Made by a program: the position numbers and the translations under genes | The notes under the pieces: generated by a model | The model's input: only the letters and a program-made list of their open reading frames with translations | What the model was told of the DNA's origin: nothing | Database searches by the model: none | Assembly (NCBI RefSeq): GCF_946478805.1 | Contig: NZ_CAMLDC010000003.1 | Coordinates: forward strand, 62,001 to 126,000 | Length of the DNA: 64,000 nucleotides | From: an uncultured Fluviicola sp. | GTDB taxonomy: Bacteria > Bacteroidota > Bacteroidia > Flavobacteriales > Crocinitomicaceae | Reading direction: 5' to 3' | Shown: piece after piece, positions 42,901 through 51,697 of the stretch | How the letters are laid out: every line of letters begins with the position of its first letter | Position numbering within the stretch: position 1 is the stretch's first letter

Positions 42901-45900
42901 GTTAGTTCACCAACAACAGTAACCGTAAACGCCTTACCCGCTACCCCAACAATTACTGCAGGCAGTTCAACAACATTCTGTGCAGGTGGTTCAGTTACAT
43001 TAACCGCAAGTGCCGGAACAACTTATTTATGGTCAACGGGAGCCACAACAGCTTCAATCAGTGCTACAACTTCAGGTTCATACACTGTTCAGGTAACGAA
43101 TCCTGCAGGATGTCTAAGCCCGGCAAGTTCTCCAACCACAGTTACTGTAAATGCTTTACCAGCTGCACCAACAATCACTGCGGGCGGTCCAACAACATTC
43201 TGTTCGGGAGGTTCAGTAACTTTAACTGCAAGTGCGGGTAACACTTATTTATGGTCGACCGGAGCTACAACTGCTTCAATCAACGTCACAACTTCAGGAT
43301 CTTATACTGTCCAGGTAACAAATGCTACAGGATGTTTAAGTACTGCTAGTGCGGCAACAATTGTTACTGTTAACACATTGCCTGCAACGCCATCAATCTC
43401 TAATAGTGGTTCGGCTGCTTTCTGTCTTGGCAATACTGTAACACTCACTTCCAGTGCAGGAACATCTTACATCTGGTCAACAGGTGCAACCACACAATCA
43501 ATTGTGGTAGGTGCATCCGGTTCATACACAGTTCAGGTAACGAATGCTGCCGGATGTTTGAGCGCTTCAAGTTCACCGGTTAATATTATGGTGAATTCCC
43601 TTCCAGGGGCACCCACTATTTCTGCAAGTGGACCAACTACTTTTTGTGCAGATGGTTCCGTAACTTTAACATCCAGCAATTCTAACGCTTATCTGTGGTC
43701 GACGGGTCAAACAACTCAATCCATTGTTGTTACTGCTTCCGGAAATTATTCCGTACAAGAAATAAACGGATCAGGTTGTCAAAGTGTTCCTAGTAATGTA
43801 ATTTCTGTAACAGTTAATCCACTTCCAACTACACCAGTTATCACTGCAAGTGGGCCAACAACTATGTGTACAGGTGGATCAGTCACTTTGACATCAGATC
43901 CCGGAGTGTCTTACTTATGGTCAACCGGAGCAACAACTGCCTCAATCAATGTTACAACTGCCGGTTCATATACAGTTCAAATTACAGACGTAAACGGATG
44001 TACAAGTTTGATGAGTACTGCAACTAACGTTATTGTAAATCCGATTCCTTCTGTTCCTACCATTACTGCAGGTGGCTCAACAACTTTCTGTGCAGGTGGT
44101 TCAGTCGTATTGACTTCTTCTGCTTCCAGTGGAAATGTTTGGTCAACAGGTGAAACAACGCAATCCATTACAGTAACAACTCCAGGTTCTTACACCGTGG
44201 AAGAAATAACTGGTGGATGTGCTTCAGGGAATTCAGCTGCTACGTCAGTTACCGTTAATCCTAATCCTCCGGTACCTACAATTACCGCAGGTGGTCCGAC
44301 AACTTTTTGTGCTGGTAACAATGTGGTACTAACTTCATCTGCGGCTTCCAATAACCTTTGGTCAACCGGGGAAACAACACAATCCATCACAGTAACTACT
44401 ACCGGATCTTATTCTGTGACTGTCACAAATGGATTCGGATGTACGACAAGTTCTGCTTCACCAACAGCAGTCGTTGTTAATCCAATCCCTTCAGCCCCTA
44501 CCATTAGTGCAGGAGGTCCAACAACATTCTGCTCAGGTGGATCGCTTGTATTGACTTCATCTGCTGCTACCGGAAATCTTTGGTCGACCGGGGAAACAAC
44601 ACAATCGATTGTTGTGACAGCAACCGGTTCTTATACGGTAACACAAACCCTTGCGGGTTGTTCTTCGGCCGCTTCTGCATCAATGGATGTATTGGTTAAC
44701 CCTACTCCGGCCACTCCTACAATTACTGCGGGTAGTACAACAACTTTCTGTGCAGGTGGTTCGGTCGTATTAACATCAACTGCCGGTGCTTCCTACCTTT
44801 GGTCAACCGGGGAAACAACACAATCCATTACAGTAACAACTTCAGGTTCTTACTCCGTACAAATAGTGAACGGTCCTTGTACTTCAGCGACTTCAAACGT
44901 CATGAATGTAACAGTAAACCCGATTCCGTCTGTGCCAACAATCACTGCGGGCGGATCTACGACGTTCTGTTCAGGTGGATCTGTTGTATTGACTTCTTCC
45001 GCTCCTAGTGGAAACCTTTGGTCAACAGGTGAAACAACGCAATCAATCACCGTAACGACAGCAGGTTCTTATACGGTAGAACAAATAGTATCAGGATGTT
45101 CATCCGGTTCATCAATTTCAACTAACGTTACTGTTAATCCGACGCCGTCTACTCCGACGATCTCTGCGGGTGGTGTCACCACTTTCTGTAACGGTGGTTC
45201 GGTCGTTCTGACATCAACTGTAGGTGCTTCCTACCTGTGGTCGACCGGGGAAACAACACAATCCATCACTGTAACAACTTCAGGTTCTTACTCAGTACAA
45301 ATAGTGAGCGGGCCTTGTACTTCGGCATCTTCAAATATCATCAACGTAACAGTAAATCCTATTCCAGTTGCACCGACAATTACTGCTGGCGGACCAACCA
45401 CATTCTGTACAGGCGGTTCAGTAGTATTAACTTCTTCTGTTGCTTCCGGCAATACTTGGTCTACCGGTGCCACAACACAATCTATTACTGTTTCCACAAG
45501 CGGAACCTATACCGTAAATGTGACTTCATTAGGATGTACAAGTCCGAATGCAACTCAGACAGTTACTGTTAATCCGATTCCGGCAGCGCCAACAATTAGT
45601 GCAGGTGGACCAACTACCTTCTGCGCAGGTGGTTCAGTCGTATTGACTTCTTCCGCTGGTTCTGGCAATACTTGGTCAACAACAGAAACTACCCAATCGA
45701 TCACTGTAAACGCAAGTGGAAGTTATACGGTAACTCAAACCGTTTTGGGATGTACATCAAGTGCTTCAATTCCTGTAAACGTTACAGTAAACGCAATTCC
45801 AGCAGTTCCAACTATTACGGCCAGCGGTCCTACGACATTCTGTGCTGGTGGTAGTGTCGTATTGACTTCTTCTTCTGCAAGTAATAACTTCTGGTCTAAT

Positions 45901-47826
45901 GGAGCAACTACACAATCAATTACAGTAAGTTCTTCAGGAACCTTCCTGGTACAAGTCATCACAAACGGATGTAGTTCAGGAACCTCTGCTCCAAAAATAG
46001 TAACCGTTAATTCCCTGCCTCCTGCCCCAACAATTGTGACAGGAACAACAGAATCAATTTGTGCAGGTAGCTCAGTAACCTTGACTTCTTCCTCTACAGG
46101 GGGTAATTTATGGTCATCAGGAGAGAACACCCAATCAATTACCGTTTCAGCTGCAGGGAATTTCTTCGTTACCGTAACAGATGGAAACGGTTGTGTCTCA
46201 CCTGCATCACCAACAACGGTTGTAACGGTTAACCCGATTCCAACAGCTCCGGTTATCAGTCCGAATGGACCTACCTCATTCTGTTCCGGTGGTTCAGTGA
46301 TGTTGAGTTCTTCTTATGCATCAGGTAATCTTTGGTCAAGCGGATCAACTGCAAATGCAGTAACTGTAAGCAGCAACGGAACTTATTCTGTTACATACAC
46401 AGATGTAAACGGTTGTGTATCTTCGCCATCAACACCGGTTACGGTAACAGTCAATTCAATTCCTGCCGCTCCGGTTATCACGGCAAGCGGACCAACAACA
46501 TTCTGTGCAGGTGGCTCGGTGACATTGACATCTTCTTACGCAACCGGAAACTCTTGGTCTACTTCGGCAATGACTCCAAGTATTACGACAAGCGTAAGTG
46601 GTGTCTACAGTGTGATTTATGTTGATGGAAATGGTTGTGCTTCCGCATCTTCCGCTCCGGTAGTCGTGAATGTTTTATCAAATCCGGCACCTCCTTCTAT
46701 CACTGCGGGTGGGGCAACAACAATCTGTCAAGGATCATTCGTAACACTTACATCTTCATACACAAGCGGGAATACCTGGTCATCAGGAGGGGTATCTCAA
46801 AGTATCAATGCAACTGTCAGCGGAAATTATACGGTAACTTATACAAACGTCAACGGATGTACAGGAACAAGTAGTCCAATGACCGTAACAGTCATCCCGG
46901 TATCTTCCATACCGAATATTTCAGCATCCGGTTCGACAACTATTTGTGATGGTTCCAGTGTGACATTGACGTCATCGGATCCTAACAGCACCTGGTCTAC
47001 AGGAGCTACGACACAATCAATTGTTGTAACTACTTCCGGTTCTTACTCGGTTGTTGGTAATCAGACAGGTTGTCCGTCACAATCTTCAGCACCAGTTGTA
47101 GTAAACGTAAATCCGGCACCGGCTACACCGATTATCACTCCAAGTGGACCAACAACCATTTGTGAAGGCGAAGAATTATTCCTCTTCACTTCAGGAACCG
47201 GGACAAATACTTGGTCAACAGGATATATCGGTCAGGTATTACAAGTAACTGCTTCCGGAAATTACTGGGTGTCTGTTCAGAACGTTTATGGTTGTTCATC
47301 CTCTTCAGTGGTAGTTCCTGTAGTTGTCAATTCAAATCCGATTGTGACTGTCAATCCGTTCCAACCATTGTGTAGCTACGCTGCTCCGTTTACCATGTCG
47401 AATGGTTTGCCGGCCGGTGGTACTTATACAGGGAATGGTATTTCAAATAATATCTTCAGCCCCGGAACTGCAGGTATCGGATCATCTATTGTAACTTATA
47501 CATATGTGGATGTGAATGATTGTTCTGCCAATGCTCAAACTACTATTGATGTAAATGACTGTGCAGGAATCGACGAAAAAGAAGAAACTTATTTCTCTTT
47601 ATTCCCGAATCCGAACAACGGACAATTCAAGGTAATCTCTACCGGAACTCCGATGGATCAGATCATCATTTACGATGCACAAGGAAAAATGGTGTTCAAC
47701 GAATCCTACCCAGGAATCTTTACACTCGAATTTGATCTGAATGCTTACTCGAACGGAGTTTACTATATTGAAATCAATAGTGATCTGGAAATTCATGAAC
47801 GAATGCCTTTGATCATTAATCATTAA
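36970..47826 (+). CDS. Giant repeat adhesin, T9SS secreted (FG-GAP/VCBS + Ig-like repeats)
   Basis: 3,618 aa. A signal peptide (MKKLLYFLSFSMIVSSAWSQ) is followed by about 14 FG-GAP/VCBS-type calcium-binding blade motifs (such as FDNDGVLDVVLAH and FNNDGNLDIAMAS) up to residue ~725. Then come some 35 Ig/PKD-like repeats of about 75 residues, each with ITAGGPTTFC...YLWSTGATT...SGSYTVQVTN...CLSxASxP. The C-terminal ~85 residues (SLFPNPNNGQFKVIS, YSNGVYYIEI) are a type A T9SS sorting domain for export and cell-surface anchoring. Conserved paired cysteines in each Ig unit suggest disulfides. A surface adhesin or gliding-related protein is inferred. Confidence 0.85.
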   Translation: MKKLLYFLSFSMIVSSAWSQTPSGCFTSGNDVSFNKTSSNSRGITKGDFDNDGVLDVVLAHQAGPITHSFLKGLGNGKFGTPISGNTGGTQTTHVTSSDFNNDGNLDIAMASNSSNNLFVLLGNGDGTFATATSYTITAPKYLAIGDINEDGAMDIVVSSGTANTSLLGSVGSPGTFSSGTAFNVAGMVGDLRLGDMNGDNHLDVVTTTTTGIGISLNTPGTLGTFASAVIYSAGSAPFSLTLCDVDNNGVLDVVNTNKTSNTISVKKNNGAGVLAAAANYATGNGPEGIESADINGDGNKDIVVVNNTGCSMSIFYGSATGTMALNQTTQCPGSPRLLVIGSFNPDSHPDIVTAQISGAFVNSYLGNASFNYVLPDIYSTGTTPKSISSNDFNGDGKKDLVVANSADNNFQLFLGNGTGGFSSAGTFTTGTTPSSIISGDIDNDGDIDVVTANFGSNNVSVFYGNGSGGFSAATNISVQNGPVQVRMGNLNTDAFKDLVIANQTTGSISVLLSSGATSYSSAVNYTTNATAAAIAIFDRDADGDQDVLVGHNSATASSILKFTNDGVGGLTNSGGVGTATFTLVTAMETTDLDGDADIDVVLAAGSGISKIYNINATGAFGTLGNTISSGSSPAKGLTLLDINSDGRKDVAAVYAPTAQSGQLVISTGSSTGSNALYTLTNGSRSFAAEVGSADIASGDFDGDGRIDLAVVNETSNSINIHFNTTPKITAGGPLTFCNGNSVTLTSTSALWYDWSPNSETTQSISATTSGTYYTTTSSSWSDWCSSSSNSIVVTVSAGPSAPTISNSGGTTICQGNTVTLTSSQATGNQWYKDGVLISGATNQTYVASTSGSYTVTYTNAGCTSPQSTAIVLTVSQTPVIVATGPTTFCTGGSVILHSNIGTNLTWSPGGATTQDITVTTSGTYTATNTVGGCPALVSNSITVTISGSLSTPTISPAGPITLCPSGTVTLTSSSATNNIWSTGATTQSIVVSSAGSYFVHLDNGSCSSANSTAVSVSMASTPATPTITAGGPTTFCSGGSVTLTASAGTTYLWSTGATTASISVTTSGSYTVQVTNAAGCLSAASTPTVVTVNALPSTPTITAGGPTTFCAGGSVTLTASAGTTYLWSPGGATTSSISATTSGSYTVQVTNPAGCLSAASTPTVVTVNALPATPTITAGGPTTFCAGGSVTLTASAGTTYLWSPGGATTSSISATTSGSYTVQVTNPAGCLSAASTPTVVTVNALPSTPTITAGGPTTFCSGGSVTLTASAGTTYLWSPGGATTASISATTSGSYTVQVTNPAGCLSAASTPTVVTVNALPSTPTITAGGPTTFCSGGSVTLTASAGTTYLWSPGGATTSSISATTSGSYTVQVTNPAGCLSAASTPTVVTVNALPSTPTITAGGPTTFCAGGSVTLTASAGTTYLWSPGGATTSSISATTSGSYTVQVTNPAGCLSTASTPTVVTVNALPSTPTITAGGPTTFCSGGSVTLTSSAGTTYLWSPGGATTSSISATTSGSYTVQVTNPAGCLSAASAPTPVTVTTTPATPTITPSGSTSICAGGSVTLTASAGTTYLWSTGATTASINVTAAGSYTVQVTNAGGCLSASSTPTTVTVNALPAAPTITAGGPTTFCADGSVTLTASAGTTYLWSTGATTASISAVTSGSYTVQVTNPAGCLSPASSPTVVTVNAAPATPTITAGGPTTFCAGGSVTLTASAGTTYLWSTGATTASISATTSGSYTVQVTNPAGCLSTASAPTTVTVNTTPAAPTITAGGPTTFCAGGSVTLTSSAGTSYLWSTGATTASISVTAAGSYTVQVTTGGCTSPVSSPTTIIVNALPATPTITAGGSTTFCAGGSVTLTASAGTTYLWSTGATTPSISATTSGSYTVQVTNPAGCLSAASTPTSVTVNALPATPTITPSGSTSICAGGSVTLTASAGTTYLWSTGETTASIIVTAAGSYTVQVTNATGCLSPVSSPTTVTVNALPATPTITAGSSTTFCAGGSVTLTASAGTTYLWSTGATTASISATTSGSYTVQVTNPAGCLSPASSPTTVTVNALPAAPTITAGGPTTFCSGGSVTLTASAGNTYLWSTGATTASINVTTSGSYTVQVTNATGCLSTASAATIVTVNTLPATPSISNSGSAAFCLGNTVTLTSSAGTSYIWSTGATTQSIVVGASGSYTVQVTNAAGCLSASSSPVNIMVNSLPGAPTISASGPTTFCADGSVTLTSSNSNAYLWSTGQTTQSIVVTASGNYSVQEINGSGCQSVPSNVISVTVNPLPTTPVITASGPTTMCTGGSVTLTSDPGVSYLWSTGATTASINVTTAGSYTVQITDVNGCTSLMSTATNVIVNPIPSVPTITAGGSTTFCAGGSVVLTSSASSGNVWSTGETTQSITVTTPGSYTVEEITGGCASGNSAATSVTVNPNPPVPTITAGGPTTFCAGNNVVLTSSAASNNLWSTGETTQSITVTTTGSYSVTVTNGFGCTTSSASPTAVVVNPIPSAPTISAGGPTTFCSGGSLVLTSSAATGNLWSTGETTQSIVVTATGSYTVTQTLAGCSSAASASMDVLVNPTPATPTITAGSTTTFCAGGSVVLTSTAGASYLWSTGETTQSITVTTSGSYSVQIVNGPCTSATSNVMNVTVNPIPSVPTITAGGSTTFCSGGSVVLTSSAPSGNLWSTGETTQSITVTTAGSYTVEQIVSGCSSGSSISTNVTVNPTPSTPTISAGGVTTFCNGGSVVLTSTVGASYLWSTGETTQSITVTTSGSYSVQIVSGPCTSASSNIINVTVNPIPVAPTITAGGPTTFCTGGSVVLTSSVASGNTWSTGATTQSITVSTSGTYTVNVTSLGCTSPNATQTVTVNPIPAAPTISAGGPTTFCAGGSVVLTSSAGSGNTWSTTETTQSITVNASGSYTVTQTVLGCTSSASIPVNVTVNAIPAVPTITASGPTTFCAGGSVVLTSSSASNNFWSNGATTQSITVSSSGTFLVQVITNGCSSGTSAPKIVTVNSLPPAPTIVTGTTESICAGSSVTLTSSSTGGNLWSSGENTQSITVSAAGNFFVTVTDGNGCVSPASPTTVVTVNPIPTAPVISPNGPTSFCSGGSVMLSSSYASGNLWSSGSTANAVTVSSNGTYSVTYTDVNGCVSSPSTPVTVTVNSIPAAPVITASGPTTFCAGGSVTLTSSYATGNSWSTSAMTPSITTSVSGVYSVIYVDGNGCASASSAPVVVNVLSNPAPPSITAGGATTICQGSFVTLTSSYTSGNTWSSGGVSQSINATVSGNYTVTYTNVNGCTGTSSPMTVTVIPVSSIPNISASGSTTICDGSSVTLTSSDPNSTWSTGATTQSIVVTTSGSYSVVGNQTGCPSQSSAPVVVNVNPAPATPIITPSGPTTICEGEELFLFTSGTGTNTWSTGYIGQVLQVTASGNYWVSVQNVYGCSSSSVVVPVVVNSNPIVTVNPFQPLCSYAAPFTMSNGLPAGGTYTGNGISNNIFSPGTAGIGSSIVTYTYVDVNDCSANAQTTIDVNDCAGIDEKEETYFSLFPNPNNGQFKVISTGTPMDQIIIYDAQGKMVFNESYPGIFTLEFDLNAYSNGVYYIEINSDLEIHERMPLIINH
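40046..41600 (+). repeat. Near-identical 225-bp tandem units within the adhesin
   Basis: About seven consecutive 75-codon units are almost the same at DNA level; for example ACCAACTACATTCTG recurs at about 225-bp intervals (near 40288 and 40512). Units outside this core have diverged and mostly use the 74-residue WSTG form. This is expected to recombine and to be hard to assemble from short reads. Confidence 0.85.
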
Positions 47827-47833
47827 AAAACAG

Positions 47834-47861
47834 ACCCCGGCATTTATCACCGGGGTTTTTT
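47834..47861 (+). terminator. Terminator of the adhesin gene
   Basis: ACCCCGG/CCGGGGT stem with a 9-nt loop followed by six T, 8 bp after the stop codon. Confidence 0.9.
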
Positions 47862-47933
47862 GTTAACAAATATTTCTGTTACGTATTTTAGTCGAAACAA
47901 TTATTAAGATATTTGGATTCCATAATACAGCGA

Positions 47934-50234
47934 ATGAAATACGTTTACACCCTTTTGATCTCATTTGTAAGCCTTGTTTCCTTTAGTCAGGGAGCAACTG
48001 ATTTTACAGCAGAAGACCGCGCATACCTTTTCCACATTGTCAAAAAAAGTCCCATTTTGGACAACAGCATCGGACGCTATTTTGAATACTCGGGACCACA
48101 GGTTCGTTTGATGAACAAGGAATTGAATTACGATTCTATTGAAAGTTACATCATCAACAATCCGAATTCACTGTTTATCCGAAAAGGAGAAATCGAAAAA
48201 TCTCCCAAAGGGATTATCGCAGAAGCAGCGAATAAAATGGCACTTTGGGAACTGAACAAGATGCTTTTGGCATCCCGTGAATCAGAAAATGATCTGGAAA
48301 GGTACAAAACCCAATACAACCAGTTCGAGGCCATCCTGAAATCAAAGCTCCCTCCTTCTGCCATGAAAAACGAAAACGGGAACCTCGAAATTCAAAAGAA
48401 ACTATTTGCAGTTTTGAATCCGGGACTCAGTTTCAATGACAAAGCAGCCATGTTGGCGACTTTCAACTTTTTAACGGTAGATGATCAACTGGCAACAATT
48501 GAAGCCATGAATTATGCTACAAATGCCTATGTCGAAAAGAGGGCTTACGAGATTTTCCTTCAATTGGGAGGCACAGCAACTACATTTAAAAATGTACTGA
48601 TTGCCGCTGGTGACGGTTCGGAAACTTCCGGATTACTAAATGAACGTGAAAAGGACGAAAATGGAAAATGGAATAAAGGTCTTCCGAAAGCAATCGGGCT
48701 TTTCCCTTATGATGCAAAGATCATCGAAGCCTCCAAAAGAAATAAGACGTCGCTGGAACCCATCCGAATGCCTGTAATCGATTTTGAAACAGTTGGTGAA
48801 AACAGGTTGACACAACTCCATTTTGATGTTTGGGGATACAATACGAAAAAGCAGACAACTGTTGTAATTGAGCGAAACGGGCAATCTTATCACCTGTTCG
48901 GATCGAATGATACACGTTTCCTTTCCCCTGATTCAACTTACAGTGATGGGAAAACTTTTCAGGCAGTAGTCAATGAGCTGGAAAAGGACAAGGTCGCCAA
49001 GCTATGGGATAAGATCTATGGTAAAAGGGGTTACGATTATGACATCGAGACAGCTAAGCGAAAAAAAGACGAGACTGAAAAGAAAATCAACGAGGACGAA
49101 CACAAGTATTCGGACATGACCCAGGGAACAATCACCACCAGTTCGAAAGTTCCCGCTTCCGTGAAAAGAGCAAAAAAGAAAGCACTGAAAAAAACAACCG
49201 GTGGTGAATTCAAAGCGCAACCAAAGACAGATTCCGATAAGAAATCACGCAGAAAAGAGCAAACTGGTATTGTTTATCTGTATGGCGAATATGAACGTTA
49301 CAAAAGGATCATTGCAGAACTGGAAATCGAAAAAAAAGCAGCTATTGATCTTTTGGCGATTTATCAAAGAAGATTGGATAACTATAAAGCTGCCATGGGT
49401 TATCATTGGGTCGAGTATACCGAAAAAGACGGACTCTATACCTTCTCTGACTCTTCCACCTTCGATTTGTACACGCAAGAGTTTACATTCAAGGCAGACA
49501 GTCTGAAAACACCTTTTGAGGTTCGCCTGATCGCAATTCCCGACGGACCACTTTCGGACAATGCAGATGAAGTGATGTTGCATGTGAACCTCGTAGATTC
49601 AAAACCGGGATTCGATGCACGCGTCCAACTGAACCTGGTAGACCAATTCGAATCCAATAAATGGAACCTGAACGACCAATTGTTCCATGCTTCGGACAGT
49701 GTTTCGATCAGGCAATTTTTCGAAGCACTTCTTGACAAAAAACTGCCTTTTGAGGTTATCAGTCGCGGACAAGGAGTTGGAAAATGGAACGGTACACTGG
49801 TCGTAAGGGCAACTGACAGGACAGAATGGAACGCTTACCAGGGCGGAACAGACCAGGAACGAATGAAAGCTAAAATGGATTCTTCCAATCTTCGTTTGCG
49901 TTCAACACAGGTCAACATTTTCCTGAACCGGGGAATCCTGTTGGAAATCAACACATTTACCGATCCGGTGAAGACCAATCTGAAATCCAATGATGAATCC
50001 ATTCAGACCGAATTGAATAAATACCATTTAAGCGGGAATGATTATTTGTCTGCTTTACGGACTGCAACAGTCATTCAAAAATTGAAAGCGGAATTGAATG
50101 TGCTTGCAGGAACATATTTGAGCAGAGAAGACGCCAAAATTGTAATTGATCGTTTAAACAAGCAATTGGACGGAGTAAAAATAAGTTGTGGACCTACTTC
50201 ATTCAAATGGCAGGATCTGCTAAATAGAAAATAA
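47934..50234 (+). CDS. Large secreted hypothetical protein
   Basis: 766 aa from ATG 47934 (MKYVYTLLISFVSLVSFSQG, a signal peptide). The middle third is very Lys/Glu-rich, with coiled-coil segments (ETAKRKKDETEKKINEDEHK). Later parts are beta-rich, ending in TFKADSLKTPFEV and YHLSGNDYLSALRTATVIQK. No domain is recognised. Its stop abuts the ATG of the PrsW gene without a gap, so the two are coupled. Confidence 0.65.
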   Translation: MKYVYTLLISFVSLVSFSQGATDFTAEDRAYLFHIVKKSPILDNSIGRYFEYSGPQVRLMNKELNYDSIESYIINNPNSLFIRKGEIEKSPKGIIAEAANKMALWELNKMLLASRESENDLERYKTQYNQFEAILKSKLPPSAMKNENGNLEIQKKLFAVLNPGLSFNDKAAMLATFNFLTVDDQLATIEAMNYATNAYVEKRAYEIFLQLGGTATTFKNVLIAAGDGSETSGLLNEREKDENGKWNKGLPKAIGLFPYDAKIIEASKRNKTSLEPIRMPVIDFETVGENRLTQLHFDVWGYNTKKQTTVVIERNGQSYHLFGSNDTRFLSPDSTYSDGKTFQAVVNELEKDKVAKLWDKIYGKRGYDYDIETAKRKKDETEKKINEDEHKYSDMTQGTITTSSKVPASVKRAKKKALKKTTGGEFKAQPKTDSDKKSRRKEQTGIVYLYGEYERYKRIIAELEIEKKAAIDLLAIYQRRLDNYKAAMGYHWVEYTEKDGLYTFSDSSTFDLYTQEFTFKADSLKTPFEVRLIAIPDGPLSDNADEVMLHVNLVDSKPGFDARVQLNLVDQFESNKWNLNDQLFHASDSVSIRQFFEALLDKKLPFEVISRGQGVGKWNGTLVVRATDRTEWNAYQGGTDQERMKAKMDSSNLRLRSTQVNIFLNRGILLEINTFTDPVKTNLKSNDESIQTELNKYHLSGNDYLSALRTATVIQKLKAELNVLAGTYLSREDAKIVIDRLNKQLDGVKISCGPTSFKWQDLLNRK

Positions 50235-51569
50235 ATGCTTTTAGTCCTCACCTACTCGCTTATTTCATTGTTTATTGCCTGGATTTGGGTTGACTATTTT
50301 CGCCTGATCGATGTTCACAACAAGAATAGCCTGTTTCATGTTGTTACGGCATTTATATTGGGAGGAAGCTCCGTATTCATTGTTTTTGGAGTTCATCAGT
50401 ATTTACTAAGTGGTTCCAGCCTCCTGATCAATGGAAACCTCTTCAATGATCTGGTTTATGCCACCATTCAAGTCGGAATGCTGGAAGAATTTTCCAAGAT
50501 TTTCGCATTCCTCTTGTTCTTTCTGTTGTTCAGATCGCACCTGAAAGAACCGATCGATTACCTGATGTATGTATCCGTATGTGCACTTGGATTCTCCGCA
50601 GTTGAGCATGTCATGTATTTTAGCAGAAGTGGTCCTGAAATCATTAATGGACGGGCAATTCTATCAACCGTCGGGCACATGTTCGATACTTCAATCATTG
50701 CTTATGGATTGATCCTGTTCAGGTTTAAACGGGAGAAAAATTCTTTCCTGACAGTGGTTATCTGTTTTTTGTTAGCTGCATTGGCTCACGGAATCTACGA
50801 TTTCTTCCTGATGTATCCTCCTTTACAACAGATCGGTTGGATCTTCACCACACTTTATTTCTTCGTAACTATCTCCGTTTTCTCTGTTATCCTGAATAAC
50901 TCCATCAACAATTCTCCTTATTTCAGTTACAAGGAACTACTCGATTCTTCTTTCGTTTTTAAGCGGTTGCTTATCTATTACAGTATCATTTTTATTGCAC
51001 AATTCTTATTGACTTTACTGGACCACACCCTGGAATGGAGTATTCAGTCCATCGTTATTTCCCTTGTTTTTTCCGGGACGATTATCATTCTGACCATTGG
51101 CCGGTTAAGTCGGTTCAACCTGGTAAAGGGTCGTTGGGAAAAGATCAGGTTGGAGTTCCCATTCAAGTTTAACATTGATAACTCGACACATCATAGAAGC
51201 CGGATTTCAATCAAGGGAGAAAACTACAATGAGACGCACATCAACCCATTCATGGAAACGTATTTTTACCTGAAACCCGTTTCTCCGCAATCCAGGTACC
51301 TCCAGGTAAAAAAGATGGCATATATGGAACATAAGGTTGTTTCCAAAAAGAATGAGGTATTTTACATTATCCGGATTTATGAAGACGATCAAAACAGTAA
51401 TTACTCCATTCACTTGTTGCGCGCAAAATTTACTTATCCCAATATGGTAAAAGATAAATATCCGATTGCAGGAGTGCTGAAAGTGGAAGGTCAAAACACC
51501 ACTTCCGATGCCAAGTCGATTAAAAAATATGCATTCAAGGAATACGCCGTCCTCCTTCCGGCAGACTGA
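50235..51569 (+). CDS. PrsW-type intramembrane metalloprotease
   Basis: 444 aa. Eight or so TM segments in the first 275 residues. PrsW motifs appear in order: E84-E85-F-S-K (LEEFSKIF), E124-H125 in GFSAVEHVMYF, H148 in TVGHMFDT and H185...D189 in ALAHGIYDF. PrsW proteases cleave anti-sigma factors or bacteriocin-like peptides. The C-terminal ~165 residues are a soluble domain of unknown type. It follows the secreted 766-aa gene with no spacer. Confidence 0.8.
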   Translation: MLLVLTYSLISLFIAWIWVDYFRLIDVHNKNSLFHVVTAFILGGSSVFIVFGVHQYLLSGSSLLINGNLFNDLVYATIQVGMLEEFSKIFAFLLFFLLFRSHLKEPIDYLMYVSVCALGFSAVEHVMYFSRSGPEIINGRAILSTVGHMFDTSIIAYGLILFRFKREKNSFLTVVICFLLAALAHGIYDFFLMYPPLQQIGWIFTTLYFFVTISVFSVILNNSINNSPYFSYKELLDSSFVFKRLLIYYSIIFIAQFLLTLLDHTLEWSIQSIVISLVFSGTIIILTIGRLSRFNLVKGRWEKIRLEFPFKFNIDNSTHHRSRISIKGENYNETHINPFMETYFYLKPVSPQSRYLQVKKMAYMEHKVVSKKNEVFYIIRIYEDDQNSNYSIHLLRAKFTYPNMVKDKYPIAGVLKVEGQNTTSDAKSIKKYAFKEYAVLLPAD

Positions 51570-51686
51570 ATTCCGAGTTTCTAATTACGAATGAAAGACT
51601 ATTTTAGGCTCTCCAGTACTCCCTCATTCAATTCCTAAAAACACAACTTCTCACAAGTGTAATAGTGTATTTCTAATTCGGAATTC
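51568..51686. repeat. Inverted repeats between the PrsW and helicase genes
   Basis: GAATTCCGA at 51568-51576 pairs with TCGGAATTC at 51678-51686, with further CTAATTACGA-like words. This AATTACGAAT-type word family also appears at 53150-53190 on the other side of the helicase gene. It may be a degenerate intergenic repeat. Confidence 0.5.
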
Positions 51687-51697
51687 GGCACTCGTAA

